From positions 1,612,001-1,676,000 of the forward strand of contig NZ_CP042856.1 in assembly GCF_008001035.1 (NCBI RefSeq): 64,000 bases of DNA, given 5' to 3'. This DNA is from Salinibacterium sp. dk2585. Lineage in GTDB: Bacteria; Actinomycetota; Actinomycetes; Actinomycetales; Microbacteriaceae. Shown here in pieces: positions 48,067 to 56,088 of the stretch. Below the pieces are notes generated by a model. It did no database searches. It saw only the letters and a program-made list of their open reading frames with translations, and was not told the DNA's origin. Both the position numbers and the translations under genes were made by a program. Every line of letters starts with the position of its first letter. Position 1 is the first letter of the stretch.

Positions 48067-48897
48067 CTAACGCGCGGAGCGCTCGTGTGAGCCCGCGCGA
48101 CGCAGGAGCGCCTCTGCGTGACGGATGACCGGCTCGTCGATCATCGCTCCGTCGACGCTGAATGCCCCCTGGGTCCCGGCGGCCCCGTCCACGACCCGCT
48201 GTGCCCAGTCGAGCTGCTCCTGGGTGGGACGGTAGGCGGCACGAATCGTCTCAGCCTGGGCAGGGTGTATGCAGGCGGTCGCGGAAAAGCCGCTCGCCGC
48301 GGCATCCGCTGCTTCCGCCGCGAGGGAGTCGAGCTTCGTGAAGTCGACGTTGATCGCGTCGATGGCGGCCTTGCCGTTGGCCCGCGCCGCGAGGAGGATG
48401 TTCGAGCGCGCGACCCGGACCACATCGCGGTAGCGCCCGTCCGCTCCGCGACTGCTCGTGCCACCGAGGGAGACCGTGAGGTCCTCCGCACCCCAGAAGA
48501 GGCCAACGACGTGCGGCAGCGCGGCGATCTCGGGCGCGGCGAGGACTCCCCGCGCGGATTCGATGAGGGAGACGACTCGGTATGGGGCGAGGAGCGCGAG
48601 TTCCTCCGGTGTCATGACCTTGGGCACCATGACGGTGCTGTAGCCGCTCCTCGCGAGCGTGTCGAGGTCTGCCTCGAAGTGATCGCTGCGCGTGCTATTG
48701 ATGCGGAGGATCGTGCGGTCGGGGTCGAGTGAGGAGGCGATGACCGCCTCGCGCGCTGCCGCTTTGTGCGCCTCACCCACCGCATCCTCGAGGTCGAGGA
48801 TGACGGCATCTGCTCGCTCAGCGGCCTTGGCGAAACGCTCGGGTCGGTCGGCGGGGCAGAAGAGGATCGCCGGGCCCATCGTGAAGGGGGTGCTCAT
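48067..48897 (-). CDS. CitE-like lyase (HpcH/HpaI aldolase family)
   Basis: A 276-residue TIM-barrel lyase. The N-terminus PAILFCPADRPERFAKAAERAD and the Mg-binding region VILDLEDAVGE, then VSLIESARGVL and LFWGAEDLTVSLG, are typical of CitE-like proteins. Stand-alone CitE homologues cleave citramalyl-CoA, malyl-CoA or related thioesters; without CitD/CitF genes here, citrate lyase itself is excluded. The ATG at 48897 has no clear Shine-Dalgarno. It follows the DUF1905 gene by 23 bases in the run below the branched-chain dehydrogenase genes, which fits a role in acyl-CoA breakdown. Confidence 0.87.
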   Translation of the reverse strand: MSTPFTMGPAILFCPADRPERFAKAAERADAVILDLEDAVGEAHKAAAREAVIASSLDPDRTILRINSTRSDHFEADLDTLARSGYSTVMVPKVMTPEELALLAPYRVVSLIESARGVLAAPEIAALPHVVGLFWGAEDLTVSLGGTSSRGADGRYRDVVRVARSNILLAARANGKAAIDAINVDFTKLDSLAAEAADAAASGFSATACIHPAQAETIRAAYRPTQEQLDWAQRVVDGAAGTQGAFSVDGAMIDEPVIRHAEALLRRAGSHERSAR

Positions 48898-48920
48898 CGA
48901 TTCATGGTACCGAGCGCGGG

Positions 48921-49226
48921 CTAGAAGTCGACCAGCGCGATCGCGATGTGCACCTCGTCGCCCAGCTCCACGCCCTCCGCGGAGCGCACGGCCTTCTTGA
49001 TCGGCAGGGAGTAGGCGCGATCGCTCGGAAAGATCGAGGTGCGCCACCTGCTCGCACCAAGCGAGACATCGACCCGCACCGAGCCGAAGCCTTTCTCCAT
49101 CCCGGCGACGACCTGCTGGATCTCGTCGGAGACCTCCTCCGGCACCGAGGCGAACACCCAGGTCGAATCGACTCGGCCCTTCCACCGCCACAGCTCGCTC
49201 GTGAACTCATACCGCATGCGCGTCAC
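48921..49226 (-). CDS. DUF1905 domain protein
   Basis: A protein of about 100 residues consisting of a DUF1905 beta-barrel: YEFTSELWRWKG, then WVFASVPEEVSDEIQ and the end GDEVHIAIALVDF. Some members are fused to other domains and may bind small ligands; function is unknown. The start is GTG 49226, or ATG 49217 giving 98 residues; both are only 6-15 bases after the preceding gene, so translation is likely coupled. Downstream is the CitE-like gene. Confidence 0.85.
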   Translation of the reverse strand: MTRMRYEFTSELWRWKGRVDSTWVFASVPEEVSDEIQQVVAGMEKGFGSVRVDVSLGASRWRTSIFPSDRAYSLPIKKAVRSAEGVELGDEVHIAIALVDF

Positions 49227-49232
49227 CTGCCA

Positions 49233-49901
49233 TCAGCGGGACGAGGTGCAGATGCAGGCCTCATTCCCCTCCGCATCCGCCACGACCCACCAGTCGGGCG
49301 CGAACTCATCGGTGACGAGCGTTCCTCCAGCCTCGAGCGTCGCCTCGAGTCGCTCCTCCGCATCCTCGGCGGGCACGTAGACATCCATGTGCAGGCGGTT
49401 GCGCTCGGTGCGCGCGACATCCATGCCCTGAAACCAGACCCTTGGGCCAAGCCGCCGCGGGTCTGCCAGCTCGACCCCACCGTCGCTCGCGGGCACCTCC
49501 ACGTAGTCGAGCACGGCCTTCCAAAACGGCCGGATGGCGTCGGCGTCGCGTGCATCGATCGCGAGTTCGTAGAGGCTCAGCACGGCCTTGGCGGGCGTTG
49601 CACCGGCATCCGCCGCGGCAGCATCGATGCGGGCGGCGAGGTCGAGGTCGCGCTCCGTCACTCCCCCGGCGTCGTGCGAGGTCAACTCGAACGCCACACG
49701 CCCCCATCCGAGGCGCACCTCCGGATGGTGGTTCAGCTCGTCGGCGATCTCCGCCACTGTCGCGACCATCCGCGCGGCCGAGGCGAAATCCACCGTGCGG
49801 TAGGAGCCCCGGAGGGCACGTTGGAGGTGCGAGAAAGCGCTCTCGCGCAGGCTGTCGGCGGTCTGTTCAGGAAGCAGCGTGGCTGTGGAGTCGTTCAGCA
49901 T
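49233..49901 (-). CDS. Fusion of pterin-4a-carbinolamine dehydratase and VOC (glyoxalase-type) domain
   Basis: A 222-residue two-domain protein. Residues about 1-95 are a PCD/DCoH domain with the complete signature ADELNHHPEV (Glu55, His58, His59) and FELTSHDAGGVTERDLDLA. Residues about 108-220 are a VOC domain with LGPRVWFQGMDVARTERNRL and a final CICTSSR. PCD normally dehydrates the carbinolamine made by aromatic amino-acid hydroxylases; no such hydroxylase is in the window, and PCD-VOC fusions occur in other actinobacteria with unknown role. It starts at ATG 49901, 42 bases after the bkd E2 stop. Confidence 0.85.
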   Translation of the reverse strand: MLNDSTATLLPEQTADSLRESAFSHLQRALRGSYRTVDFASAARMVATVAEIADELNHHPEVRLGWGRVAFELTSHDAGGVTERDLDLAARIDAAAADAGATPAKAVLSLYELAIDARDADAIRPFWKAVLDYVEVPASDGGVELADPRRLGPRVWFQGMDVARTERNRLHMDVYVPAEDAEERLEATLEAGGTLVTDEFAPDWWVVADAEGNEACICTSSR

Positions 49902-49943
49902 GCGCCCACACTGGCCCGCCCGAGGGTTCGATGCAAGACCCCA

Positions 49944-51200
49944 TCACCGATACGCCAGCACGCTCGAGGGATCGCCCAGGATGTCGCCGACCGCCGTCAG
50001 GAACTCGGAGCCCTGCCTGCCGTCGACCAGTCGGTGATCGAAGGAAAGCGTGAGGCTCACGACAGAACGCAGTGCCACCTCACCCTCGTGCTCCCACGGT
50101 CGCTTCCGCACCGCGCCGAGCGCAAGGATCGCTGCCTCGCCCGGGGGCAGGATCGGCGTGCCCGCGTCGACCCCGAAGACTCCCACGTTCGTGATCGTGA
50201 AGGTGCCACCAGCCAGCTGCGCGGGAGTCGTGGTCGCCTCACGCGCCTTCGTGACAAGTTCCGTCATCGCGCTGGCGAGCTCGACGAAGGAGAGCCGATC
50301 CGCGTCGTGAATGTGCGGCACGAGAAGTCCGCGGTCGGTGGCCACCGCGATGCCGAGCCCCACGTGGGCGAACTCCACCACCTCGTCGCGCTCAGCGTCC
50401 CAGCGGCTGTTGATCGCGGGCGAGGTGCGCAGCGCGCTGAGGCAGGCGGCCGCCGCGATCGTGAGGAAGCCCACGCGCGTTCCCTCCAGGCGCGGGTGCC
50501 GCTTGAGTCTCTCCACGAGGCCGAGGCTCTCAGTCACATCGACATCGAGGCGCAGGCTCGCGTGCGGCGCCGTAAACGCGCTGTGCACCATGGCCTCGGC
50601 CATGCGTCGACGCACTCCAGCGATGGGCACGCGCGTGTCGCTTCCTCGTGCACCGAGGGGCGAGCGGTTTGGATCCCGCGGCGCGGCATCCGAGGCACGC
50701 TGCGGCTCCTCGGCAGCGTCGCTGCGTGAGGCAAGCCACTCCTCCCGACGGTGGCGCCGGCGCGGTCGCTCCGCCGATGCGACCTTGGGGCCGTAGCCGA
50801 CCAGCACCGAGGTGCGCTCGGGTGCTGGCGGCGTCTCGGGAGGTGTGGGCGTCGGCGGGGCAGGCGGCGGCTCCGGCGCGTCCGGGATGCTCTCGGCCGC
50901 ATCGGGGGGTTCGGCCGAGATCGGCGGTACCTCCACCGTTAAGCTCAGCCCCCCAGCATCCGCTGTCTCGATCGTGATGATTGGCGTGCCGACCCGCACG
51001 GTCGTGCCCGGCTCGACGAGAAGCTGGGAGATCGTGCCCGCGAAGGGCGACGGCAGCTCGACAAGCGCCTTGGCCGTCTCGACCTCGGCAAGCACCTGGT
51101 TGAGCTCGACGGTGTCGCCGACGTCGACCTCCCACGAGACGATCTCCGACTCCGTCAGCCCCTCGCCGAGGTCGGGGAGGGCGAACTCCTGCACGCTCAT
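49944..51200 (-). CDS. bkdC: Branched-chain 2-oxoacid dehydrogenase E2 (dihydrolipoamide acyltransferase) lacking a subunit-binding domain
   Basis: Core acyltransferase of the branched-chain dehydrogenase complex, 418 residues. One lipoyl domain (residues 1-80) carries the lipoylated Lys44 in VETAKALVEL. The catalytic domain starts near residue 188 (DTRVPIAGVRRRMAEAM) and ends with SFDHRLVDG (His389, Asp393). Between them lies only a Pro/Glu/Arg-rich linker of about 105 residues; the peripheral subunit-binding domain (the PxVRxLAxxxGVDL...G motif) expected there is absent. The start is ATG 51200, a 4-base overlap with the E1beta stop. No E3 gene is nearby. Confidence 0.9.
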   Translation of the reverse strand: MSVQEFALPDLGEGLTESEIVSWEVDVGDTVELNQVLAEVETAKALVELPSPFAGTISQLLVEPGTTVRVGTPIITIETADAGGLSLTVEVPPISAEPPDAAESIPDAPEPPPAPPTPTPPETPPAPERTSVLVGYGPKVASAERPRRRHRREEWLASRSDAAEEPQRASDAAPRDPNRSPLGARGSDTRVPIAGVRRRMAEAMVHSAFTAPHASLRLDVDVTESLGLVERLKRHPRLEGTRVGFLTIAAAACLSALRTSPAINSRWDAERDEVVEFAHVGLGIAVATDRGLLVPHIHDADRLSFVELASAMTELVTKAREATTTPAQLAGGTFTITNVGVFGVDAGTPILPPGEAAILALGAVRKRPWEHEGEVALRSVVSLTLSFDHRLVDGRQGSEFLTAVGDILGDPSSVLAYR

Positions 51201-52219
51201 GCCGGCCTCCCCGCGGGTGCTGACCAGCCGGTGAGCGAATTGACACGGCCGAGGGCGCGGTCGATGCCGTCGAGCAGCCGATCGAGGTCGGGGAGGAAGT
51301 GCTCCTCGAGTCGCGACGCGGGATAGGGCACGTCGTGCCCCGTCACGCGCACGGGCGCCGAACGCAGGTGTTCGAAACAACGCTCCGTGACGCTCGTGGC
51401 GATCTCTGCACCGAGTCCCCCAAACTGCTGCGCCTCGTGGGTGACGACGAGGCGCCCCGTCCGGCGCACGGATGCCTCGACCGTCTCGAAGTCGACGGGC
51501 GACAGCGAACGGAGATCGACGACCTCGACCGAGACGCCCTCATCCGCGGCGGCCACGGCGGCATCGATCGCCGTCGCGACGAGCGGACCGTAGGCGACGA
51601 GCGTGACATCCGCCCCCTCCATCACGACCCGAGCGCGGTCGAGCGGCGGCGCCGCCTGCATCGCGTCCTCGACCTCGCCCTTGACCCAGTACCGGCGCTT
51701 GGGCTCGAAGAAGATGACGGGATCGTCACTCGCGATCGCCTGGCGCACCATCCAGTGGGCGTCCTGCGGGTTCGAGCAGGTGACGACGCGGAGCCCGGAG
51801 GTGTGGGTGAAGTAGGCCTCGGGTGACTCCGAGTGGTGTTCGACCGCCCCGATGCCGCCTCCGTAGGGCACGCGCACCGTGATCGGCATGCGCACGACCC
51901 CGCGGGTGCGGTAGTGCAGCTTGGCCACCTGTGCCACGATCTGGTCGAAGGCCGGGTAGATGAAGCCATCGAACTGGATCTCGACGACGGGACGATAGCC
52001 GCGATAGGCGAGGCCGACCGCCGTGCCCAGGATCCCCGCCTCAGCGAGTGGCGTGTCCATGACCCGGTCGGCCCCGAAGTCGCGCTGCAGGCCGTCCGTC
52101 ACGCGGAACACGCCGCCAAGCCGGCCGATGTCCTCCCCCATGATCACGACGCGATCATCCTGGGCGAGGGCGTGGCGCAGTCCCGAAGTGATCGCGGAGG
52201 CGAGAGTGAGCTCGGTCAT
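51197..52219 (-). CDS. bkdB: Branched-chain 2-oxoacid dehydrogenase E1 beta subunit
   Basis: A 340-residue subunit of the thiamine-diphosphate heterotetramer that decarboxylates 2-oxoacids from valine, leucine and isoleucine. It has the transketolase-type pyrimidine domain with MGEDIGRLGGVFRVTDGL, the catalytic-proton glutamate region TPLAEAGILG, and a C-terminal domain with VVDLRSLSPVD. Start ATG 52219 overlaps the E1alpha stop by 4 bases. Second gene of E1alpha-E1beta-E2. A pyruvate-type specificity is less likely given the branched-chain-type sequence YGGGIGAVEHHSES. Confidence 0.93.
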   Translation of the reverse strand: MTELTLASAITSGLRHALAQDDRVVIMGEDIGRLGGVFRVTDGLQRDFGADRVMDTPLAEAGILGTAVGLAYRGYRPVVEIQFDGFIYPAFDQIVAQVAKLHYRTRGVVRMPITVRVPYGGGIGAVEHHSESPEAYFTHTSGLRVVTCSNPQDAHWMVRQAIASDDPVIFFEPKRRYWVKGEVEDAMQAAPPLDRARVVMEGADVTLVAYGPLVATAIDAAVAAADEGVSVEVVDLRSLSPVDFETVEASVRRTGRLVVTHEAQQFGGLGAEIATSVTERCFEHLRSAPVRVTGHDVPYPASRLEEHFLPDLDRLLDGIDRALGRVNSLTGWSAPAGRPA

Positions 52220-53382
52220 GCCTCGTCGCCACCCTCGAACATCGCGAGGTATGCCTCGTACTGGCTCCTCTGCCGGTTCAGCCACGCGGTCGGCTCGGTG
52301 TACACATGGTCGAAGAGCTTGAGCGCTTCCGGGTCTGGCAGGCCGACGCAGGCGGCCCGCATGGCTGCGGCCGTCGCATCCGCCTTCTCCTTCACCGCGG
52401 CGCGATGCGCGTCCCCGAGCACCCCGAGTTGCTCGAGGTGCCGCTCGAGCCTGTCGATCGGGTCCTTCGCGGCCCACTCCTCGCGCTCGAGGGGGTCCTC
52501 ATAACGGCTCGGATCATCGGAGGTCGTGTGTGGCCCCATACGATAGGTCACCGCTTCGATCCACGACGGCCCGTCGCCGGAGCGTGCACGCTCGAGCGCC
52601 CACCGCGTCGCCGCCATGACCGCGATCACGTCGTTGCCGTCGACGCGCATGCTCGGGATGCCGAAGCCCGGAGCGCGATCCGCGAGCGGCCGACGGGCCA
52701 CGAGCCCGACGGGCTCCGAGATCGCCCAGTGGTTGTTCTGGCAGAAGAACACGACGGGAGCGGAGTAGGTCGCGGCGAAGACCATGGCCTCGTTGACGTC
52801 GCCCTGGCTCGTCGCGCCGTCGCCGAAGTAGGCGATGGCCGTCGAGTCGACGCCGTCCTTGGCGCACCCCATCGCATAGCCGGTCGCGTGCAGCGTCTGC
52901 GCCCCGATGATGATCGCCGGTGGCGCCATGCCGAACTCGAAGGGGTTCCAGCCGGATGCCGCCGTGCCGCGCCACATCGGCATGATGGTGTCGATCGCGA
53001 TGCCCCGGCAGTACGCGACGGCGTGCTCGCGATAGCTCGTGAACACGAAGTCATCAGAACGCAGTGCCCTCGCCGAGCCGACCTGCGCAGCCTCCTGGCC
53101 GAGCAGCGGCGGCCAGAGGCCGAGCTGGCCCTGCCGCTGCAGCGCCACGCCTTCCATGTCAATGCGGCGCACCGTCACCATGTCCTCGTGCAGGGCGAGC
53201 AAGCGCTCGGGCGTGAGATCGGCGACGAAGTGATCGAGGGGAGGGTTCGGGTGCCGCGTGCCATCCGGGGCGAGCATCGTGACGAGCTGTTCCCCCGGCC
53301 GCTGGAGCCGCGTGGGCTCATCGTGCGGAGCGCCGGATGCGGCGTCGACCTCGCGGCTAGAACTGACAACGACCGAACTCAT
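52216..53382 (-). CDS. bkdA: Branched-chain 2-oxoacid dehydrogenase E1 alpha subunit
   Basis: A 388-residue thiamine-diphosphate-binding subunit. The cofactor motif runs from GDGA (residues 187-190, GDGATSQGDVNEA) to the paired asparagines Asn216-Asn217 (CQNNHW). The region TSYREHAVAYCRGI is the conserved loop near the active site, and MGPHTTSDDPSRY follows. GAGGAGGCAGC precedes ATG 53382. It is the first gene of the leftward bkd run and is divergent from the FAD dehydrogenase gene; the 240 bases between carry no regulator site that I can identify. Confidence 0.94.
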   Translation of the reverse strand: MSSVVVSSSREVDAASGAPHDEPTRLQRPGEQLVTMLAPDGTRHPNPPLDHFVADLTPERLLALHEDMVTVRRIDMEGVALQRQGQLGLWPPLLGQEAAQVGSARALRSDDFVFTSYREHAVAYCRGIAIDTIMPMWRGTAASGWNPFEFGMAPPAIIIGAQTLHATGYAMGCAKDGVDSTAIAYFGDGATSQGDVNEAMVFAATYSAPVVFFCQNNHWAISEPVGLVARRPLADRAPGFGIPSMRVDGNDVIAVMAATRWALERARSGDGPSWIEAVTYRMGPHTTSDDPSRYEDPLEREEWAAKDPIDRLERHLEQLGVLGDAHRAAVKEKADATAAAMRAACVGLPDPEALKLFDHVYTEPTAWLNRQRSQYEAYLAMFEGGDEA

Positions 53383-53622
53383 GCTGCCTCCTCGACCGGT
53401 GCCGACCGCAGCAGGTGAGCCATGGCGGGCACGATCCTCTCGGCTCGGGCTTGTGGCTCGAACCGACCGGGCCACTCTGCCCGGTGAACGCGACGCTACG
53501 CATGCGCAGCCCAGAAATCAAGCACCGCGATCAAGCACCCGTGCCGTCACGCGACGCCGGAGTGCACCGCACGCTATCGTGGGGCGCAATCGAGCGACTC
53601 ATCGCCCCGGAGGGACCAACGG

Positions 53623-55296
53623 ATGCCACAGCCCCACGCACCTTCGCACCTCGCCGCAGACGCGATCGTGATCGGCGCGGGACTCGCCGGCCTCGTTGCC
53701 GCGGCCGAACTCCTCGAGGCGGGACGGTCCGTCATCGTGCTGGAGCAGGAGCCCGAGGCCAGCCTCGGCGGGCAGGCGTGGTGGGCGTTCGGCGGCCTCT
53801 TCCTCGTCGACTCGCCCGAGCAGCGGCGCCTCGGGGTGCGCGACAGCCTGGAATTGGCTCGACAGGACTGGTACGCGAGCGCGGGCTTCGATCGAGACGA
53901 TGAAGACCTGTGGGCGCGCCGCTGGGCCGACGCCTACCTCGAGTTCGCGGCGGGTGAGAAGCGGGCGTGGCTGCACGGCATGGGGGTGCGCTGGTTCCCC
54001 GTGGTCGGCTGGGCCGAACGTGGTGGCGGCACCGCCATGACGCACGGCAACTCGGTGCCGCGGTTCCACATCACCTGGGGCACGGGACCCGGTGTCGTCG
54101 CGCCGTTCATCGCCCGAGTCCGCGCGGCGCAGGCGACGGGTCGCGCAACGCTCGCCTTCCGGCACAGGGTCGACGAACTCATCTTGGAAGACGGCGCCGT
54201 CGTGGGGGCTCGCGGCGTCGTGCTGACGCCGCATCCGGCGGCGCGGGGTGCAGCGAGCGGCCGCGGGGTCGCCGGAGACTTCGAGGCGCGTGCGGCATCC
54301 GTCATCGTCGCTTCCGGCGGGATCGGCGGCAACCACGACATGGTGCGCGCGCAGTGGCCCGCGCGACTCGGCACACCCCCGGAACGCATGCTCTCCGGTG
54401 TGCCAGCGCACGTCGATGGTCGGATGCTCGCCATCAGTGAGCGCGCGGGCGGACGCCTCGTGAACGGCGACCGCATGTGGCATTACGTGGAGGGCATCGA
54501 GAACTGGGATCCCGTCTGGGCGAGGCACGGCATCCGTATTCTCCCTGGGCCCTCCAGCGTTTGGCTGGATGCGACGGGCAAGCGCCTGCCAACCCCGCTC
54601 TTTCCAGGCTTCGACACGCTAGGCACCCTCGAGTACCTCCGAAAGACCGGCCACGACCACAGCTGGTTCGTGCTGACGCAGAAGATCATCGAGAAAGAAT
54701 TCGCGCTCTCGGGCAGCGAGCAGAATCCCGACCTCACGGGCAAGGATGTGCCGCTGCTGCTCGAGCGCATCAAGAAGGGTGCCCCCGGGCCGGTCGAGGC
54801 CTTCAAGCGCAACGGCGCCGACTTCATCGTTGCCGACGACCTCGACGAGCTGCTGCGCAGCATGGCCGAGCTCGAGCCGGAGGTTCCATTCGACGCCGAG
54901 CGGGCACGCGCTGAGATCGTCGCCCGCGACCGTGAGATGGCCAACGAGTTCACGAAGGACTCACAGGTCGCCGCCCTCCGCCAGGCGCGCAATTACAAGG
55001 GTGACAAGCTGATCCGTGTCGCAAGCCCGCATCGCATCCTCGATCCCGCCGCGGGTCCGCTCATCGCCGTGAGGATGCACGTGCTGACCCGCAAGAGCCT
55101 GGGCGGCCTGCAGACCGACCTCTCGGCCCGCGTGCTCGGCACCGATGGGGCACCCGTGCCGGGGCTGTATGCGGTTGGGGAGGCAGCCGGCTTCGGCGGC
55201 GGCGGCATGCACGGCTACCGTTCGCTCGAGGGCACGTTCCTCGGCGGCTGCCTGTTCAGCGGTCGTGTCGCGGGGCGCGCCGCAGCCGGGGCCTGA
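53623..55296 (+). CDS. FAD-binding dehydrogenase (fumarate reductase/3-ketosteroid dehydrogenase superfamily)
   Basis: A 557-residue flavoprotein. The dinucleotide-binding motif is DAIVIGAGLAGLVAAAELLEAG (written in part; residues about 13-34), and the C-terminal FAD contact is VPGLYAVGEAAGFGGGGMHG. The overall build matches the FAD-binding dehydrogenase family often annotated beside 3-ketosteroid dehydrogenases, but the substrate is unknown. GGAGGG lies six bases before the ATG at 53623. No signal peptide. It ends directly against the convergent iron-transport ATPase gene, the two stops forming TGATCA. Confidence 0.87.
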   Translation: MPQPHAPSHLAADAIVIGAGLAGLVAAAELLEAGRSVIVLEQEPEASLGGQAWWAFGGLFLVDSPEQRRLGVRDSLELARQDWYASAGFDRDDEDLWARRWADAYLEFAAGEKRAWLHGMGVRWFPVVGWAERGGGTAMTHGNSVPRFHITWGTGPGVVAPFIARVRAAQATGRATLAFRHRVDELILEDGAVVGARGVVLTPHPAARGAASGRGVAGDFEARAASVIVASGGIGGNHDMVRAQWPARLGTPPERMLSGVPAHVDGRMLAISERAGGRLVNGDRMWHYVEGIENWDPVWARHGIRILPGPSSVWLDATGKRLPTPLFPGFDTLGTLEYLRKTGHDHSWFVLTQKIIEKEFALSGSEQNPDLTGKDVPLLLERIKKGAPGPVEAFKRNGADFIVADDLDELLRSMAELEPEVPFDAERARAEIVARDREMANEFTKDSQVAALRQARNYKGDKLIRVASPHRILDPAAGPLIAVRMHVLTRKSLGGLQTDLSARVLGTDGAPVPGLYAVGEAAGFGGGGMHGYRSLEGTFLGGCLFSGRVAGRAAAGA

Positions 55297-56088
55297 TCAG
55301 GCGGGCTGCACTGTCGGCGCGATGCTGGGCAGCGCGTCGAAGACCGCGATCGGCCGGCCCGCCAGTTCGTGCACCTCGATGGGGGTGTCAAACACCTCGC
55401 TCAGGATGTCGTCGCGCATGATCTCTGCCGCCGTGCCGCTGTGGAGGATGCATCCGTCACGCATCGCGATGATGCGATCGGAGTAGGCGGCCGCGATGTT
55501 GATGTCGTGGACAATGATGACGATCGTCTTGCCGAGCTGGTCAGCCGCGTCGCGAAGCCTGCGCATCATGAGCACGGCGTGCTTCATGTCGAGGTTGTTG
55601 AGCGGCTCATCGAGCAGCACGTACTCGGTGTCCTGCGCGAGCACCATGGCGACGAAGGCGCGCTGGCGCTGCCCGCCGGAGAGCTGGTCGAGGAAGCGGT
55701 CGGCAAGTGGCTCGAGCCCCAGGAACTCGAGCGCGGAGTCGACGTGCTCGCGGTCGGCAGCCGTCAAGCTCCCCTGCGAGTGGGGAAAGCGCCCGTACCC
55801 GACGAGTTCACGCACGGTGAGCCTCGCCGTGACGTGATTCTCCTGCCGCAGGATCGACATCATCTTGGCGAGGTCGCGAGACTTGGCCACCTGCACGTCG
55901 AGCCCGCCGACCGAGACCGCCCCCGTGGTCGGCTCGAGGAGGCGACCGATGACGGTCATGAGGGTCGACTTGCCTGCCCCGTTGGGGCCGACGAGCGAGG
56001 TGATGCCGCCCTTCTCGATCTGTCCCGTGACAGGGCCGAGCACGGTGTCGTCGCCGTAGGACTTCGTGACGTCGGAGATCGTGATCAC
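55297..56088 (-). CDS. Iron-siderophore ABC transporter ATP-binding protein (FecE type)
   Basis: ATPase that drives ferric-siderophore uptake, 263 residues. Walker A GPNGAGKST (from residue 34), signature LSGGQRQRAFVAMVLAQ and Walker B YVLLDEPLNNLD are complete, followed by the switch HDINIAAAYSD. The start is GTG 56088, a 4-base overlap (GTGA) with the permease stop. It is the last gene of a four-gene operon (binding protein, two permeases, ATPase) led by an IdeR/DtxR-like box. Confidence 0.94.
   Translation of the reverse strand: MITISDVTKSYGDDTVLGPVTGQIEKGGITSLVGPNGAGKSTLMTVIGRLLEPTTGAVSVGGLDVQVAKSRDLAKMMSILRQENHVTARLTVRELVGYGRFPHSQGSLTAADREHVDSALEFLGLEPLADRFLDQLSGGQRQRAFVAMVLAQDTEYVLLDEPLNNLDMKHAVLMMRRLRDAADQLGKTIVIIVHDINIAAAYSDRIIAMRDGCILHSGTAAEIMRDDILSEVFDTPIEVHELAGRPIAVFDALPSIAPTVQPA

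Noticed and set aside
48948-50729. A ~590-codon plus-strand open frame opposite DUF1905, PCD-VOC and E2
   Set aside because: The minus-strand genes have clear domains and ribosome sites; the plus frame is Arg/His-rich, typical of a shadow.
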